From contig CAKUJH010000001.1 of assembly GCA_934661375.1 (NCBI GenBank), forward strand, positions 62,001 through 126,000: a stretch of DNA of 64,000 nucleotides. The letters are read 5' to 3'. Under the pieces are notes generated by a model that was not told the DNA's origin, searched no databases, and saw only the letters and a program-made list of their open reading frames with translations. The DNA comes from an uncultured Victivallales bacterium. GTDB taxonomy: Bacteria; Verrucomicrobiota; Lentisphaeria; Victivallales; UBA1829. A program made the translations under genes and the position numbers. Below are positions 34,980 through 44,001 of this stretch, piece after piece. Position 1 is the first letter of the stretch. Every line of letters starts with the position of its first letter.

Positions 34980-36245
34980 TTAAAGTTCCACCGGTTCAAC
35001 AGAACCTTTCTTCCGGGATCGTTCGGCGGCAAACACCATCAGATGACTTTCCAGAGAATCATCGACGCCCGACAGAATACAGGAACGGTCGCCGGTTTCC
35101 AGCGCTTTCACAAACGCTTCCATCATGGCAAGGTCGGCTCCGCAATGACTGGCAAGAATGCCGTCGTCAACAATATTCTCCGTATTGATTTCGCGGGTCT
35201 GATCCGTCAGAAAATCATGAACTTTCACAATCCGGCTGTCCGTCTCAATGCAGCCGCGGGTTCCAAACAGACGCGTCTTCCGGTCGGCAATCGGCACAAA
35301 TGCCGTCATGGTCATGGAAACCGTGCAGTCATTATCAAACAGCAGATTGACCACCTGATGATCCACAACGTCGTTGTCGCAGGCATAGACACACCTGCCG
35401 TACGGTCCGGTCTCAAGCGCCTTGCGGATTCCGGCGCAGGTGGCGTCACTGGTCAGCACATTCAGCGGCCACTCAAAATGACCTTTTTCCGCCCGGTCCC
35501 GCAAATAGATTTTAATGGCGGAATAAGGACAGTTCTTCTCAATGTTTTCCGGACAGTCCGTACAGCGGGCTGCTGCACCGGCAGGACGTTTTTCCTTCCG
35601 GAAATGTTTGAGTGAACCGAAAGACTGAACTTTTCTGCATGGAACGCCGATCACATAACGCAGCCAGTCCAGATCATGACAGCATTTCGCCAGCAGCATG
35701 AAACAGGATTCCTTTTCATTGCGCCAGTTGCCGCGGACAAACGAATGCGCCTGGTGCCAGTAGCCGACCGGTTCCAGATGCTCCACCGACATGAGATCGC
35801 CGATCGTACCGTCTTCCAGCAGTTTCTTGATGGTCTGAGTATGACAGGTATAGCGCAGTTCATGGCAGACGGCGAACATCACGCCGGCTTTCCGGACCGC
35901 TTCGGCAATCCGGCGGCAGGCTTCTTCGGTCGGGGCAAGCGGTTTTTCCAGCAGCAGATGATACCCTTTTCCGGCAAAGGCAATCGCCGGGGCTTCGTGC
36001 AGATCATCCGGCGTGGCGATAATCACCGCTTCGGCGAACTTCGGCAGCTGTGCGGCTTCTTCCCAGCTGCGGAAACGCCGGTCCGGCGGAACCTGATAAC
36101 GGTCGCCCAGGGTGTTGCGGTAATAATCCCGCGGTTCTGCGATTGCAGCTATCCGGACACGGTCCGGGTATTTTTCCGCAATGCGGATATAATTCCCGCC
36201 GCGGTCGCCTGCGCCCGCAATAATAAGACTTACAACTTTTGACAT
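34980..36245 (-). CDS. Gfo/Idh/MocA-family oxidoreductase
   Basis: A 421-residue NAD(P)-dependent sugar or cyclitol dehydrogenase. The Rossmann motif G-A-G-D-R-G-G (residues 10-16) and the E-K-P-L-A motif with catalytic Lys (near residue 100) are present, and C-H-E-L-R-Y follows. A Cys-rich segment (C-T-D-C-P-E-N-I-E-K-N-C, around residues 225-240) is an extra not usual in the family and could bind metal. AAAAGGAAA precedes the start at 36245. Third gene of locus D after a pseudopilin and a secreted hydrolase. A 227-bp piece of its 5' part is duplicated at 39345-39571. Confidence 0.9.
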   Translation of the reverse strand: MSKVVSLIIAGAGDRGGNYIRIAEKYPDRVRIAAIAEPRDYYRNTLGDRYQVPPDRRFRSWEEAAQLPKFAEAVIIATPDDLHEAPAIAFAGKGYHLLLEKPLAPTEEACRRIAEAVRKAGVMFAVCHELRYTCHTQTIKKLLEDGTIGDLMSVEHLEPVGYWHQAHSFVRGNWRNEKESCFMLLAKCCHDLDWLRYVIGVPCRKVQSFGSLKHFRKEKRPAGAAARCTDCPENIEKNCPYSAIKIYLRDRAEKGHFEWPLNVLTSDATCAGIRKALETGPYGRCVYACDNDVVDHQVVNLLFDNDCTVSMTMTAFVPIADRKTRLFGTRGCIETDSRIVKVHDFLTDQTREINTENIVDDGILASHCGADLAMMEAFVKALETGDRSCILSGVDDSLESHLMVFAAERSRKKGSVEPVEL

Positions 36246-36301
36246 GAAATTTCCTTTTCTGTGGATAACTTTTCTGCAGTGAATGATCCGGCGGAGTCCG
36301 T

Positions 36302-38299
36302 TCACTTTTCCAGCAGAACATCGTAATCAATGTCCTGTCCCTGGAAACAATATTTTCCGCCGCCCAGATTCCGGGTTCTGCCGGAAACGGAAGTCAGACG
36401 GTTCAGATGCGGCGGCAGTGTCAGCACGGCTTCCGCCTTGCCCGGCCCGCTGGACGTAATCATTACGCAGACCCGTCCGTCTTCCACGCGGAAGGCACGG
36501 GCGGCAACGCTCCCTTCGCGGACCGTCTGCCGCAGTTCCGGAGCGGTTTTTACACTGAGGATATACGGTTCCAGCCGGCGCAGCAGCTGTCCCATCCGGC
36601 AGACTTCCGGCCAGCGGCGTTCAAACTGTTTCCTGCCTTCCGGTCCGCCGGACAGATCAAAGTAAGAATAGAAGATCAGCCCTTTGGCGCCGCCGATCAC
36701 TTCACGCAGTGCCATTGCTTTCATCTGCGTTTCCGTCGGATAGCGGTATTCCCGGAAAAATTTCCCGGTATCGCCTTTGCGGACTGCCGGATCATAGGTT
36801 CCGCTGTTGAATATCTGCGGAACCCCCAGCAGCGGCATTCGGGTCCGCTGGACCGCCTGGAACATGGCGTCTATGCTTTCCATGCTGTTGAACCGGTTCC
36901 GTTTGATCGGATAAGGGTCCACCCCCAGCAGGTCGCAGCAGTCCATGTAGCGGGTGATGCTTTCCTGCTGATAGAACACTCCCAGCACGGGATGCGCGGA
37001 ATCCTGTTCCGTAATCAGGGTGCGCCGCTGAATCAGATTCTTCACATACGCCACGTCCGTTTCATCGCACATGTACCATGCCAGCAGCGCGGGATGATCT
37101 TTCAGAACCGCAATGACCCGGCGGCAGATTTCATCCTGACCGGAAACAGCACCCCATTTCTGACGGGTTACAGTCGGTCCGGCAACTTCCGGAAACAGCA
37201 GTTCCGTCAGCGAAAATATGATTTTCAGCTGTTTGCTGTCCAGGTAATCCAGAACCTTCTTCACGTTTTCTTCCGGCGTTCCGGAAATGCCGTCCACGCT
37301 CATATCCAGGCTGTTGTACGGCAGAATCGTGTCAAACGGGGAATCCGCGATGATATCCAAATCTTTGCGCGAGGTAACATAGACGTAGAATCCCAGCGGC
37401 ATCACCGCTTTTCCGTTGACCGTCAGGCGGTTCGCCTCATCTATGATGACTCCGTTCCGCGGACGCTGCACAATCCGGATTTCCGTTTTCAGTTCGGCAA
37501 GGAGCTTCTGCGGCTCCGTGTTGCGCAGAACGACATGCAGCTGCGCTTTGCCTTCCGGCAGATTTCCAAACCGGATTTCAAAACCGCCGTCCGTGCCGGG
37601 ATGTGCCGTCTGACGGAATGCTGTTCCGTTTTCGTGAAGCAGTTCCGCTTCCGCCGTCATGCGCTCGCAATCCTGCGGACTGAAACCGCGTCCGCCTTTG
37701 CTGGCGGAAAACCGGAGCATCCCTTCCGGCAGATAGAGTTTGCGTCCCATCGGCCAGATCAGGGACAGATCGCAGCGGTCTTCCGTTTCCTCCACCAGAC
37801 CGTTGTCGAAATAGACCGTTCCCGTGGATTTCTCCGACAGATAGCAGGAATAGCGGAAAACCAGTTTTTCGTATTCCGCCGTCTGCGGCAGACTGAATGT
37901 TCCGCCGATATATTTCCAGTCCGCGGCTTCCGTCACCTTCTCCGGAGCCGTGATGGTGTTGACCCATTCCCCTGCCGGAGTGAAAAACTCCACGCATACC
38001 GCGGCGCCGCTCCCGCTGAGACGTCCTTCGGTTTTCACCCAGACGCCGAAACGGTAGGTTTTGCCGGGAATCAGCTTAACCTGCTGACACGGAACCGAAT
38101 ACTGACGCGGATCACTGCGCCGGCAGACCAGCGCGCCGGTAAAATTCCGTCCGGAGCCGGACTCAAAACTGTACGTTTTATCCAGCCCGCGCCACTGTTC
38201 CGGATGCTCGAAACCGGGATCCCGCAGCAGATTTCCGGCAGCAGACATCTCTGCGCAGAATATCACAGCGAAAAGAAACATCAGATACTTTTTCATCAT
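36302..38299 (-). CDS. Secreted glycoside-hydrolase-like protein with N-terminal carbohydrate-binding domain
   Basis: A 665-residue protein with signal peptide (residues ~1-21) followed by N-L-L-R-D-P-G-F-E, the usual start of a CBM4/9-like jelly roll (to about residue 165). A beta domain and then a TIM-barrel with V-N-G-K-A-V-M-P-L-G-F-Y-V near residue 300 and a W-Y-M-C-D-E-T motif near residue 405 follow. The last likely supplies the acid/base as in GH2/GH5-type barrels, and G-L-I-F-Y-S-Y-F-D near residue 590 ends the barrel. The start has GGAG upstream. Located between the pseudopilin and Gfo/Idh genes with gaps of 29 and 56 bp. Family and substrate not recognised. Confidence 0.7.
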   Translation of the reverse strand: MMKKYLMFLFAVIFCAEMSAAGNLLRDPGFEHPEQWRGLDKTYSFESGSGRNFTGALVCRRSDPRQYSVPCQQVKLIPGKTYRFGVWVKTEGRLSGSGAAVCVEFFTPAGEWVNTITAPEKVTEAADWKYIGGTFSLPQTAEYEKLVFRYSCYLSEKSTGTVYFDNGLVEETEDRCDLSLIWPMGRKLYLPEGMLRFSASKGGRGFSPQDCERMTAEAELLHENGTAFRQTAHPGTDGGFEIRFGNLPEGKAQLHVVLRNTEPQKLLAELKTEIRIVQRPRNGVIIDEANRLTVNGKAVMPLGFYVYVTSRKDLDIIADSPFDTILPYNSLDMSVDGISGTPEENVKKVLDYLDSKQLKIIFSLTELLFPEVAGPTVTRQKWGAVSGQDEICRRVIAVLKDHPALLAWYMCDETDVAYVKNLIQRRTLITEQDSAHPVLGVFYQQESITRYMDCCDLLGVDPYPIKRNRFNSMESIDAMFQAVQRTRMPLLGVPQIFNSGTYDPAVRKGDTGKFFREYRYPTETQMKAMALREVIGGAKGLIFYSYFDLSGGPEGRKQFERRWPEVCRMGQLLRRLEPYILSVKTAPELRQTVREGSVAARAFRVEDGRVCVMITSSGPGKAEAVLTLPPHLNRLTSVSGRTRNLGGGKYCFQGQDIDYDVLLEK

Positions 38300-38328
38300 T
38301 GCGGGATCTCCAGCTCAGGCGTTCCGGG

Positions 38329-39129
38329 TCAGTTCGTTTTCTTCCAGGAGCCGCCGCTGAACACAGGGCGGAAATACTGCACGGCGTTGAAACTCGCTTC
38401 CCGGTCGCTCAGACCTCTTGCGCTTCCGTCGATCAGCCCCACATTCAGGCGTTTATTGTGGCGGGCGGAAAGCGGATACCAGTTCAGAGTACCCGTCAGA
38501 TTCGGCCAGAAAGCCGTCCAGTAGTTGTTGCGGGCGGAAACCAGCGCGGCGCTGAACAGCGAGCCGGCAACTTCTCCGCAGTCTTTCTCTTTTTTGCAGG
38601 GCGTATCCGCCATGATCACAGTGCTGGAACCGCCTTCACCCTGCACGATTTTGGAGGAAAAAGGCGTATGACTGCCGTTGTTGGTGATGTCCATCGCCAC
38701 ACCGATGCTGACGTCGCGGTACGGATTGGCGACACTGGCGTCGTCCGACCATTCCGCCGGGCTGGAGGGACAGAGGAACAGTTTCTTGGGAAGCTGATAG
38801 TTGTCCACCAGGAACGCGGTCCAGGCTTTTTCCACACCGTCATGAGGATCTGTCGCCCAGGTGCTCATGAAGAAATCCTTGTTGTCATCCATATACATAC
38901 CGTAGCTGAGACGGATCTGTTTGATGTTGCTGAGACAGCTGATGCTTCTCGCCTGTTCACGGGCGCGGTTCAACGCCGGCAGCAGCATTCCTGCCAGAAT
39001 TGCAATAATAGCAATCACCACGAGGAGTTCGATAAGAGTAAAACTGACCACACGTTTTTTCATTCTTTTCCCTTTCTTCGTTACATTTCCAAGCCCCATG
39101 CAGCTTCTTGTTTTCTTCCAAAACCTCAT
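38329..39129 (-). CDS. PUL-associated pseudopilin-like protein (H-x9-DG)
   Basis: A 266-residue protein with a basic leader of about 29 residues and the F-T-L-I-E-L-L-V-V-I-A-I-I prepilin helix, preceded by Ser rather than Gly. C-terminal H-N-K-R-L-N-V-G-L-I-D-G fits H-x9-D-G. The start at 39129 has AAGGAG nine bases upstream; an internal ATG at 39063 with AAAGGG gives a 244-residue alternative. The DNA of the prepilin region (38975-39030) is almost identical to that at 63590-63645. First gene of locus D, downstream of the LacI-type promoter-operator. Confidence 0.9.
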   Translation of the reverse strand: MRFWKKTRSCMGLGNVTKKGKRMKKRVVSFTLIELLVVIAIIAILAGMLLPALNRAREQARSISCLSNIKQIRLSYGMYMDDNKDFFMSTWATDPHDGVEKAWTAFLVDNYQLPKKLFLCPSSPAEWSDDASVANPYRDVSIGVAMDITNNGSHTPFSSKIVQGEGGSSTVIMADTPCKKEKDCGEVAGSLFSAALVSARNNYWTAFWPNLTGTLNWYPLSARHNKRLNVGLIDGSARGLSDREASFNAVQYFRPVFSGGSWKKTN

Positions 39130-39236
39130 CCTTTTCTTCTCCTTGTTTCATTTTTAAGAAATGCAGCGAAACATCATATTTGCATCGGTCTCTCCTCACC
39201 TTTCGAAAACCGGTATTTCAAAAGAAAGAGAGCCTT

Positions 39237-39283
39237 TGATGTTGCGTTACATTAATTATAATCAATAAATGCCGTTTTGTCAA
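39237..39283 (-). promoter_or_regulatory. Promoter and LacI-type operator of locus D
   Basis: On the - strand TTGACA (39283-39278) N17 TATAAT (39260-39255) is followed directly by the 18-bp operator at 39254-39237 (+ strand TGATGTTGCGTTACATTA). Hexamers, spacer length, operator sequence (17 of 18 bases) and register match the locus B element at 21967-22013, while the N17 spacer sequences differ. The pseudopilin start lies 108 bp downstream. Confidence 0.8.
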
Positions 39284-39344
39284 GGGGGGTATATAAAAAA
39301 ATCTCAAAAAAATATATTTTTCTAACATTTTGGTGCAAGATTTC

Positions 39345-39571
39345 AGGCAATTGCCGGGGCTTCGTGCAGATCATCCGGCGTGGCGATAATCACCGCTTCG
39401 GCGAACTTCGGCAGCTGTGCGGCTTCTTCCCAGCTGCGGAAACGCCGGTCCGGCGGAACCTGATAACGGTCGCCCAGGGTGTTGCGGTAATAATCCCGCG
39501 GTTCTGCGATTGCAGCTATCCGGACACGGTCCGGGTATTTTTCCGCAATGCGGATATAATTCCCGCCGCGG
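39345..39571 (-). pseudogene. Duplicated fragment of the Gfo/Idh gene
   Basis: Nearly identical to 35978-36204 (offset 3367, one visible mismatch at 39352). It encodes about residues 14-89 of the dehydrogenase without start, stop or promoter. The outer flanks differ from the parent, so it is a short recent duplication. It lies directly upstream of the locus D promoter in the otherwise gene-poor stretch 39284-39824. Confidence 0.85.
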
Positions 39572-39648
39572 GCGGCGGAGGTTATCTGATCATGGTTTCC
39601 GATGAGCCGGTGGAACATGCATTGAAAATCATTCCTTCCGCCATTTGA
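39572..39648 (+). pseudogene. Possible 3' remnant of a GHMP-kinase-like gene
   Basis: Directly at the junction with the duplicated fragment, the + strand reads G-G-G-Y-L-I-M-V-S-D-E-P-V-E-H-A-L-K and stops at 39646-39648. This resembles the glycine-rich C-terminus of sugar GHMP kinases. Only about 24 residues are left, so the assignment is weak. Confidence 0.3.
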
Positions 39649-39688
39649 AATCTGTCGTCCGGAAGAAACATTAAAAATTAAATCGGGC

Positions 39689-39720
39689 AGATGGCTGCTT
39701 CTCAGCGGGGGCAGCCGTCT
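39689..39720. terminator. Hairpin between loci D and E, possible terminator
   Basis: AGATGGCTGC (39689-39698) pairs with GCAGCCGTCT (39711-39720) with one G-U pair and a 12-base loop. It lies 104 bp past the locus E enzyme stop (- strand), but the - strand T-tract is interrupted (GCCCGATTT). The remaining bases to 39824 show no gene. Confidence 0.4.
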
Positions 39721-39824
39721 GCTCTCCCCGCCGCACATGCCGTTCGGAGGAATACCGGGAAGTCCCGTTATTCTGAGCTTATGCTTCGTCCCTCTGCCCT
39801 GCCGGCTGCGGCGTTTCCGCCGGA

Positions 39825-42800
39825 TCAGCGTATTTTTTCCAGGAACTCCTGTTCTGTGGCAACTCCGCTGATGCCGCGCAAAGTAATCGTAAAACTTACG
39901 GATTCGCCGGGCTTGACGGAGAGCGGGCTGTTCGCTTCGGGATCATTGAACACTTTCCCGTAAAAGCTGCGCGGAAACTCCAGAGTGTAAAGTCTGCCGC
40001 CGCCCTTGTGATCGCCTTTTGAGTTGAACCAGACATAGGCATGAGTCGTCAGCGGACCGCCGATCATGGCGATGCCCGTCTTCAATGCGGGGTCGAATGC
40101 CCCCATATAAGGAGCCGTCAGGCGGATGGAACGGCGTTCATAATTCGCCGGTTTCGCAGAGGAGAAATGAGTTTCGGCAAGACGGTCCTCCGCCTTTACA
40201 GGGAGAACGATCCGGTCATTTTCCTGTGCGTCCGCCGTGTTGCCGATCGCAGGGACAAACCTGCCGCGCCATGCGAGCTGATAGTGTTCCGGGTCGTCGG
40301 ATTCCGTTCCCGGCGGCATGACATTCGCAATTTCATAATCCATTTTCAGCTCCCCGGTTTCCGCACGCATCGAAAGCGTACGGCGGAAGAGAAACGGCGT
40401 ATCCGGGAGACGCGTTTCAAACGACAATGCGACACGATCCGGCTTGAGTTCAAGAAAACGGACATCCCAATCCACAAACGAAACCGGCCAGACACCGTCC
40501 CCGCCCGCGTCTTCATAACCGCCGTAACCGTGCAGCCGGGTCACCATATCCTTTGTGACTTTCCGCGCCGCACGCCCGGAGACGGAGAGCGCATTTCCGA
40601 AAGAACCCGGCGCCAGGCATTCCACGCCGCGCACCTTGAACGAAATGATGCGTCCGCCCGTTTCAAGCACTGTTGCGGAAATGATCCCGTTATCCAGAAC
40701 AAAGCCAGGATGCCCCTCATAATCGACGGGAGAAACAGAGACTTTGAAGTGTTTCATGCCGCCCGCATCTGCCGCATTTTTGCAAAGGTTCAGATAATAC
40801 TCGGCACATTCAAACTGCCTGCGTTCAAACGCACGTTTCGCACGCTCGAACATTGCACGTTCCAGCGGATTGGCAAATGTTTTTCTGTCACGGACGGCAT
40901 TCACGACAACAGCATACTTCAGCGATTCGATCTGCTTCCGTGCCTCATTCCGTATCTCTTCCGTATAAGCTCCGCCCTGTTCGATCCGTTTGAGAAACGC
41001 TTCGGACGAGGCGGCATCGACACCGTTGGACCGGGCTTTTGCCAGGAGCCCGCGCAATTCCTTCAGCTGCGGATCCGGCTTCAACTCATAGGCTCGGCGG
41101 AAACTTTTTCTCCCGCCGCCGTGCATGACTTCAAGTGCAACCTCGTTCCTCCCCAGTTTACCAAGCAGGAACGGCACATCCAGACGCTTTCCGGCGCCGA
41201 TCTTCCCGACTGTTCCGCCGTTAATCCGGACCACACTTCCGGTAGGCCCGAAAACACTGAATTTCACTTTGGAAAGCTCCGTTGCGGCATGGTCCGGCGG
41301 ATTGGAGACTACGATGACTGCCGGCGGCTGATCCAGAGATTCGATCTCGTCCGCAATCCGGTCGCGCAGGGCATAAAGCAGATGCGGGTCGTTCCGATAT
41401 CCGAATGGAATCTCCGGGATCAGCGTGCGGACGATCTCCTTCACTCTGTTTTTGCCCTGCCCGGGGAAAAGGGCGTCGATTTTCTTCTCAAGAATGCGCA
41501 TGTAATCGAAGTCGTCGATACTCTCGCGGATCTGCGCGGAACGCAGGGAGGAAATGACGCCTTCGCCATCTTTCCGCGGCGGATAGAAAATCGTCGCCCC
41601 GCCGCAGGAATGGGTCTTGTCCAGATCGTTCCACGGATTGATTCCCTTCTGTACCATGATCGTGTTCCAGAGCAGCCCGCCGCTGCCGTCCGCGGCATAA
41701 ATCTGCCAAGCAAAAAGACGGTTGCGGATGTAGTCATGGCTGTCGATGCGGACACTCCAGTTGTAATACCAGATGTCACGCCCTGCCTCAAGAGCCTTTT
41801 TCTGCTTTTCCTGATTCAGGTAGCCGGGCGCCATCGGCACACAGAATGTCTGCACATAACCGATCTCGTCATTCACCTGTTTCGGAACGAAAACCCTCAA
41901 TCCGGGCGCGGCTTCATGAAGCGCATTCGTGATCTTTGCCAGATCCGCATGGACTTTCGCCGGCGGTTCATCGTAAAGATATGCGTAAAAATTCACATCG
42001 GGAAATTTCGCCTTCACATGCTCCGTGACCTGTTTTGCAAACTCTCCGGCGTATTTGAGCCCTTCCGGAGAAAGCCAGCCGAAATTGCCGAACGGACTCT
42101 TTCCCGGCTTGCTGCGGTCGCCCCCCCACCAGCCGGCGTTGTCGCCCATCATGGTAAGAAGGGGGACCGGAATATTGACCATGCCATACTGCTTATGCCA
42201 CTTTTCAACTTGCGCATCAAACCTGCTCCAATCGGTCACGGTCAATTTCCCGTTCTCGATATTCCACTTCGGGCACAGCGTCCACTGCGCCTGATTCCCG
42301 TTCATGCGGTGTTCTGAAAGCGCGCGCTGGAGATCATCCGCAATCACGGCGCGCGACCTCCGGTCGAATTCCATGTAGGCGGGGATCGGCTGAGCATAGA
42401 AATAGGTGCGCAGAAATGCGGTATCCGGCAACGTAAATCCGCGGACGCGCACACTCAATGGGACACTTGCCAACTCCTTTGTCCCGCTCATGACCCGCAC
42501 CGTTCCAAGATAACTCCCGCGCTTCTGCCCTTTCGGGACTTTGACCGTTACGTAAAAAGGCAGATTCTTCCCTTTCTCCGCATTCGCCGACGCATCCGGC
42601 AGCAGAGGATCGGCGTTCCAGCCCTTCACGGACGGATTGTCCGGATTTTTCAGATTCACGAAACCGACCACGCGAAAAGAAAGATTCGAGGCGGGAATCA
42701 CACCGTTCTCCCCTTTCAGGTCGCTGAAAGACAGATGCACATCCCCGAAATCCTCCCGCGGGGACAAAACCAGCTGAAACGGTTCGGACTCATTCGCCGC

Positions 42801-43973
42801 GGCGGAGACAGCAATCCGCTCCCCCGCCTGAACGCCTTCCGGAATTCCATTTGCCGGAACTTTGAGATAAGGCGCCTCTTTCCAGAGGGTGAAACTGCTG
42901 TTCCGGAACAGGATCGAAGCACCCGCGTTTCGCCCCGGGACCTTTTTCTCCCGCACTTCGCCGAAATAAAGGTCATCCAGGTAAACCTGCATCCTGCCGC
43001 TCAGCCACAGAGTGACGGTAATGCGCGCGGTACCGACGGGCGGATAGAACTCCAGGTTCATTTTCTGCCATTTTCCAGGAGTCGCATCTCCCTCCGGGAA
43101 CTGGTAGCCGATCACCTTTTTCTCTTTGTTCCAATAAGTGATGCGCCCGGCAATTCTCATCTTGCCCTCGCCCGAAGCGACAAAATAATTGACCGTGAAA
43201 CGGTATTTCGCCCCGCTTCTGAACGGCAGCATATTCAGGTTGATCTCATTGGTCGCCTGCTCGAAATCCGAGGAGCTCAGCAGGGAATACTTTCCCGTTT
43301 TCGCTTTGAGCATGCTCCGCTCCGTGAACAGCTTGCGGTCCTGCGCCTTGTAAACCTTTCCATGAAGTTTCGGGACAATATAATAATCCGCCATCGTCGG
43401 AGACTCAAACGAACCGTTCATCAGCAGATTGCCGTCCGCTCCGACGGGCAGAGCCGTATCCAGTGAAACGCGGTTCACCTCGGTCTTCTGGACTCCGCTG
43501 AACCAGAGCGTGAGATGCACTCTGGCGGTTCCCGCCGGTGCGGTGAAGGAATGGATGAAATCCTGCCGTTCCGCCTCTCTGAAAGCATGCGGCGCGCTGA
43601 AATCGTTTTTCAGATGTTTCCCCGCCGCGTCAAAAAACGCAATGCGGGAGGAAGTCCGGGCGCCGGCGCCGAAAGTGATCGGCGTGAACTGATAACAGAG
43701 ATAGTATTTCTTTCCCGCATCCACGCCCGAAAGCCGGCTGTAATTGACTTCGGTAATTCCGTCCGTCTCCGATGATTCCAGCAAAATACTCCCGCCGTCT
43801 TCTTTTACAACGAAAGATGTTTTCAGATTGGGACTGTCTTTCCCGTCTCTCACGAATTTCCTCAGATACGGCTTTTCTCCTGCGGGATTCTTCAAATCCC
43901 CGTTCGGGATCAGATTGGCGGCAAAAAGTAATGTTGACATACACAAAAGTACGCATGAAAAAAGTGGTTTCAT
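39825..43973 (-). CDS. Large secreted GH123/DUF4091-like glycoside hydrolase
   Basis: A 1382-residue protein with signal peptide (residues 1-18). Two related jelly-roll domains follow (N-L-I-P-N-G-D-L at ~20 and N-L-L-M-N-G-S-F-E at ~182), then a beta-sandwich (~370-510) and a TIM barrel with the catalytic-type pair D-E-P near residue 668, ending in R-E-S-I-D-D-F-D-Y-M-R-I-L-E (near residue 825), the usual end of DUF4091/GH123. A beta-rich C-terminal region of about 300 residues resembles a mutarotase-type fold. GH123 enzymes remove beta-N-acetylgalactosamine. It follows the pseudopilin by 28 bp. The C-terminal addition makes it much longer than typical GH123. Confidence 0.8.
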   Translation of the reverse strand: MKPLFSCVLLCMSTLLFAANLIPNGDLKNPAGEKPYLRKFVRDGKDSPNLKTSFVVKEDGGSILLESSETDGITEVNYSRLSGVDAGKKYYLCYQFTPITFGAGARTSSRIAFFDAAGKHLKNDFSAPHAFREAERQDFIHSFTAPAGTARVHLTLWFSGVQKTEVNRVSLDTALPVGADGNLLMNGSFESPTMADYYIVPKLHGKVYKAQDRKLFTERSMLKAKTGKYSLLSSSDFEQATNEINLNMLPFRSGAKYRFTVNYFVASGEGKMRIAGRITYWNKEKKVIGYQFPEGDATPGKWQKMNLEFYPPVGTARITVTLWLSGRMQVYLDDLYFGEVREKKVPGRNAGASILFRNSSFTLWKEAPYLKVPANGIPEGVQAGERIAVSAAANESEPFQLVLSPREDFGDVHLSFSDLKGENGVIPASNLSFRVVGFVNLKNPDNPSVKGWNADPLLPDASANAEKGKNLPFYVTVKVPKGQKRGSYLGTVRVMSGTKELASVPLSVRVRGFTLPDTAFLRTYFYAQPIPAYMEFDRRSRAVIADDLQRALSEHRMNGNQAQWTLCPKWNIENGKLTVTDWSRFDAQVEKWHKQYGMVNIPVPLLTMMGDNAGWWGGDRSKPGKSPFGNFGWLSPEGLKYAGEFAKQVTEHVKAKFPDVNFYAYLYDEPPAKVHADLAKITNALHEAAPGLRVFVPKQVNDEIGYVQTFCVPMAPGYLNQEKQKKALEAGRDIWYYNWSVRIDSHDYIRNRLFAWQIYAADGSGGLLWNTIMVQKGINPWNDLDKTHSCGGATIFYPPRKDGEGVISSLRSAQIRESIDDFDYMRILEKKIDALFPGQGKNRVKEIVRTLIPEIPFGYRNDPHLLYALRDRIADEIESLDQPPAVIVVSNPPDHAATELSKVKFSVFGPTGSVVRINGGTVGKIGAGKRLDVPFLLGKLGRNEVALEVMHGGGRKSFRRAYELKPDPQLKELRGLLAKARSNGVDAASSEAFLKRIEQGGAYTEEIRNEARKQIESLKYAVVVNAVRDRKTFANPLERAMFERAKRAFERRQFECAEYYLNLCKNAADAGGMKHFKVSVSPVDYEGHPGFVLDNGIISATVLETGGRIISFKVRGVECLAPGSFGNALSVSGRAARKVTKDMVTRLHGYGGYEDAGGDGVWPVSFVDWDVRFLELKPDRVALSFETRLPDTPFLFRRTLSMRAETGELKMDYEIANVMPPGTESDDPEHYQLAWRGRFVPAIGNTADAQENDRIVLPVKAEDRLAETHFSSAKPANYERRSIRLTAPYMGAFDPALKTGIAMIGGPLTTHAYVWFNSKGDHKGGGRLYTLEFPRSFYGKVFNDPEANSPLSVKPGESVSFTITLRGISGVATEQEFLEKIR

Positions 43974-44001
43974 CTTACTTTCTCCTTCATTTAATTTTTA
44001 A

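Noticed and set aside
36407..38524. Long + strand frame opposite the locus D hydrolase
   Set aside because: Antisense shadow without recognisable motifs; the - strand gene has signal peptide, domains and ribosome binding site.
38957..39199. Eighty-codon - strand frame overlapping the start of the locus D pseudopilin
   Set aside because: Out of frame with the prepilin motif, which is clearly encoded in the other frame.
40041..42317. Long + strand frame opposite the GH123-like gene
   Set aside because: Same reasoning: no motif and an implausible amino-acid composition.
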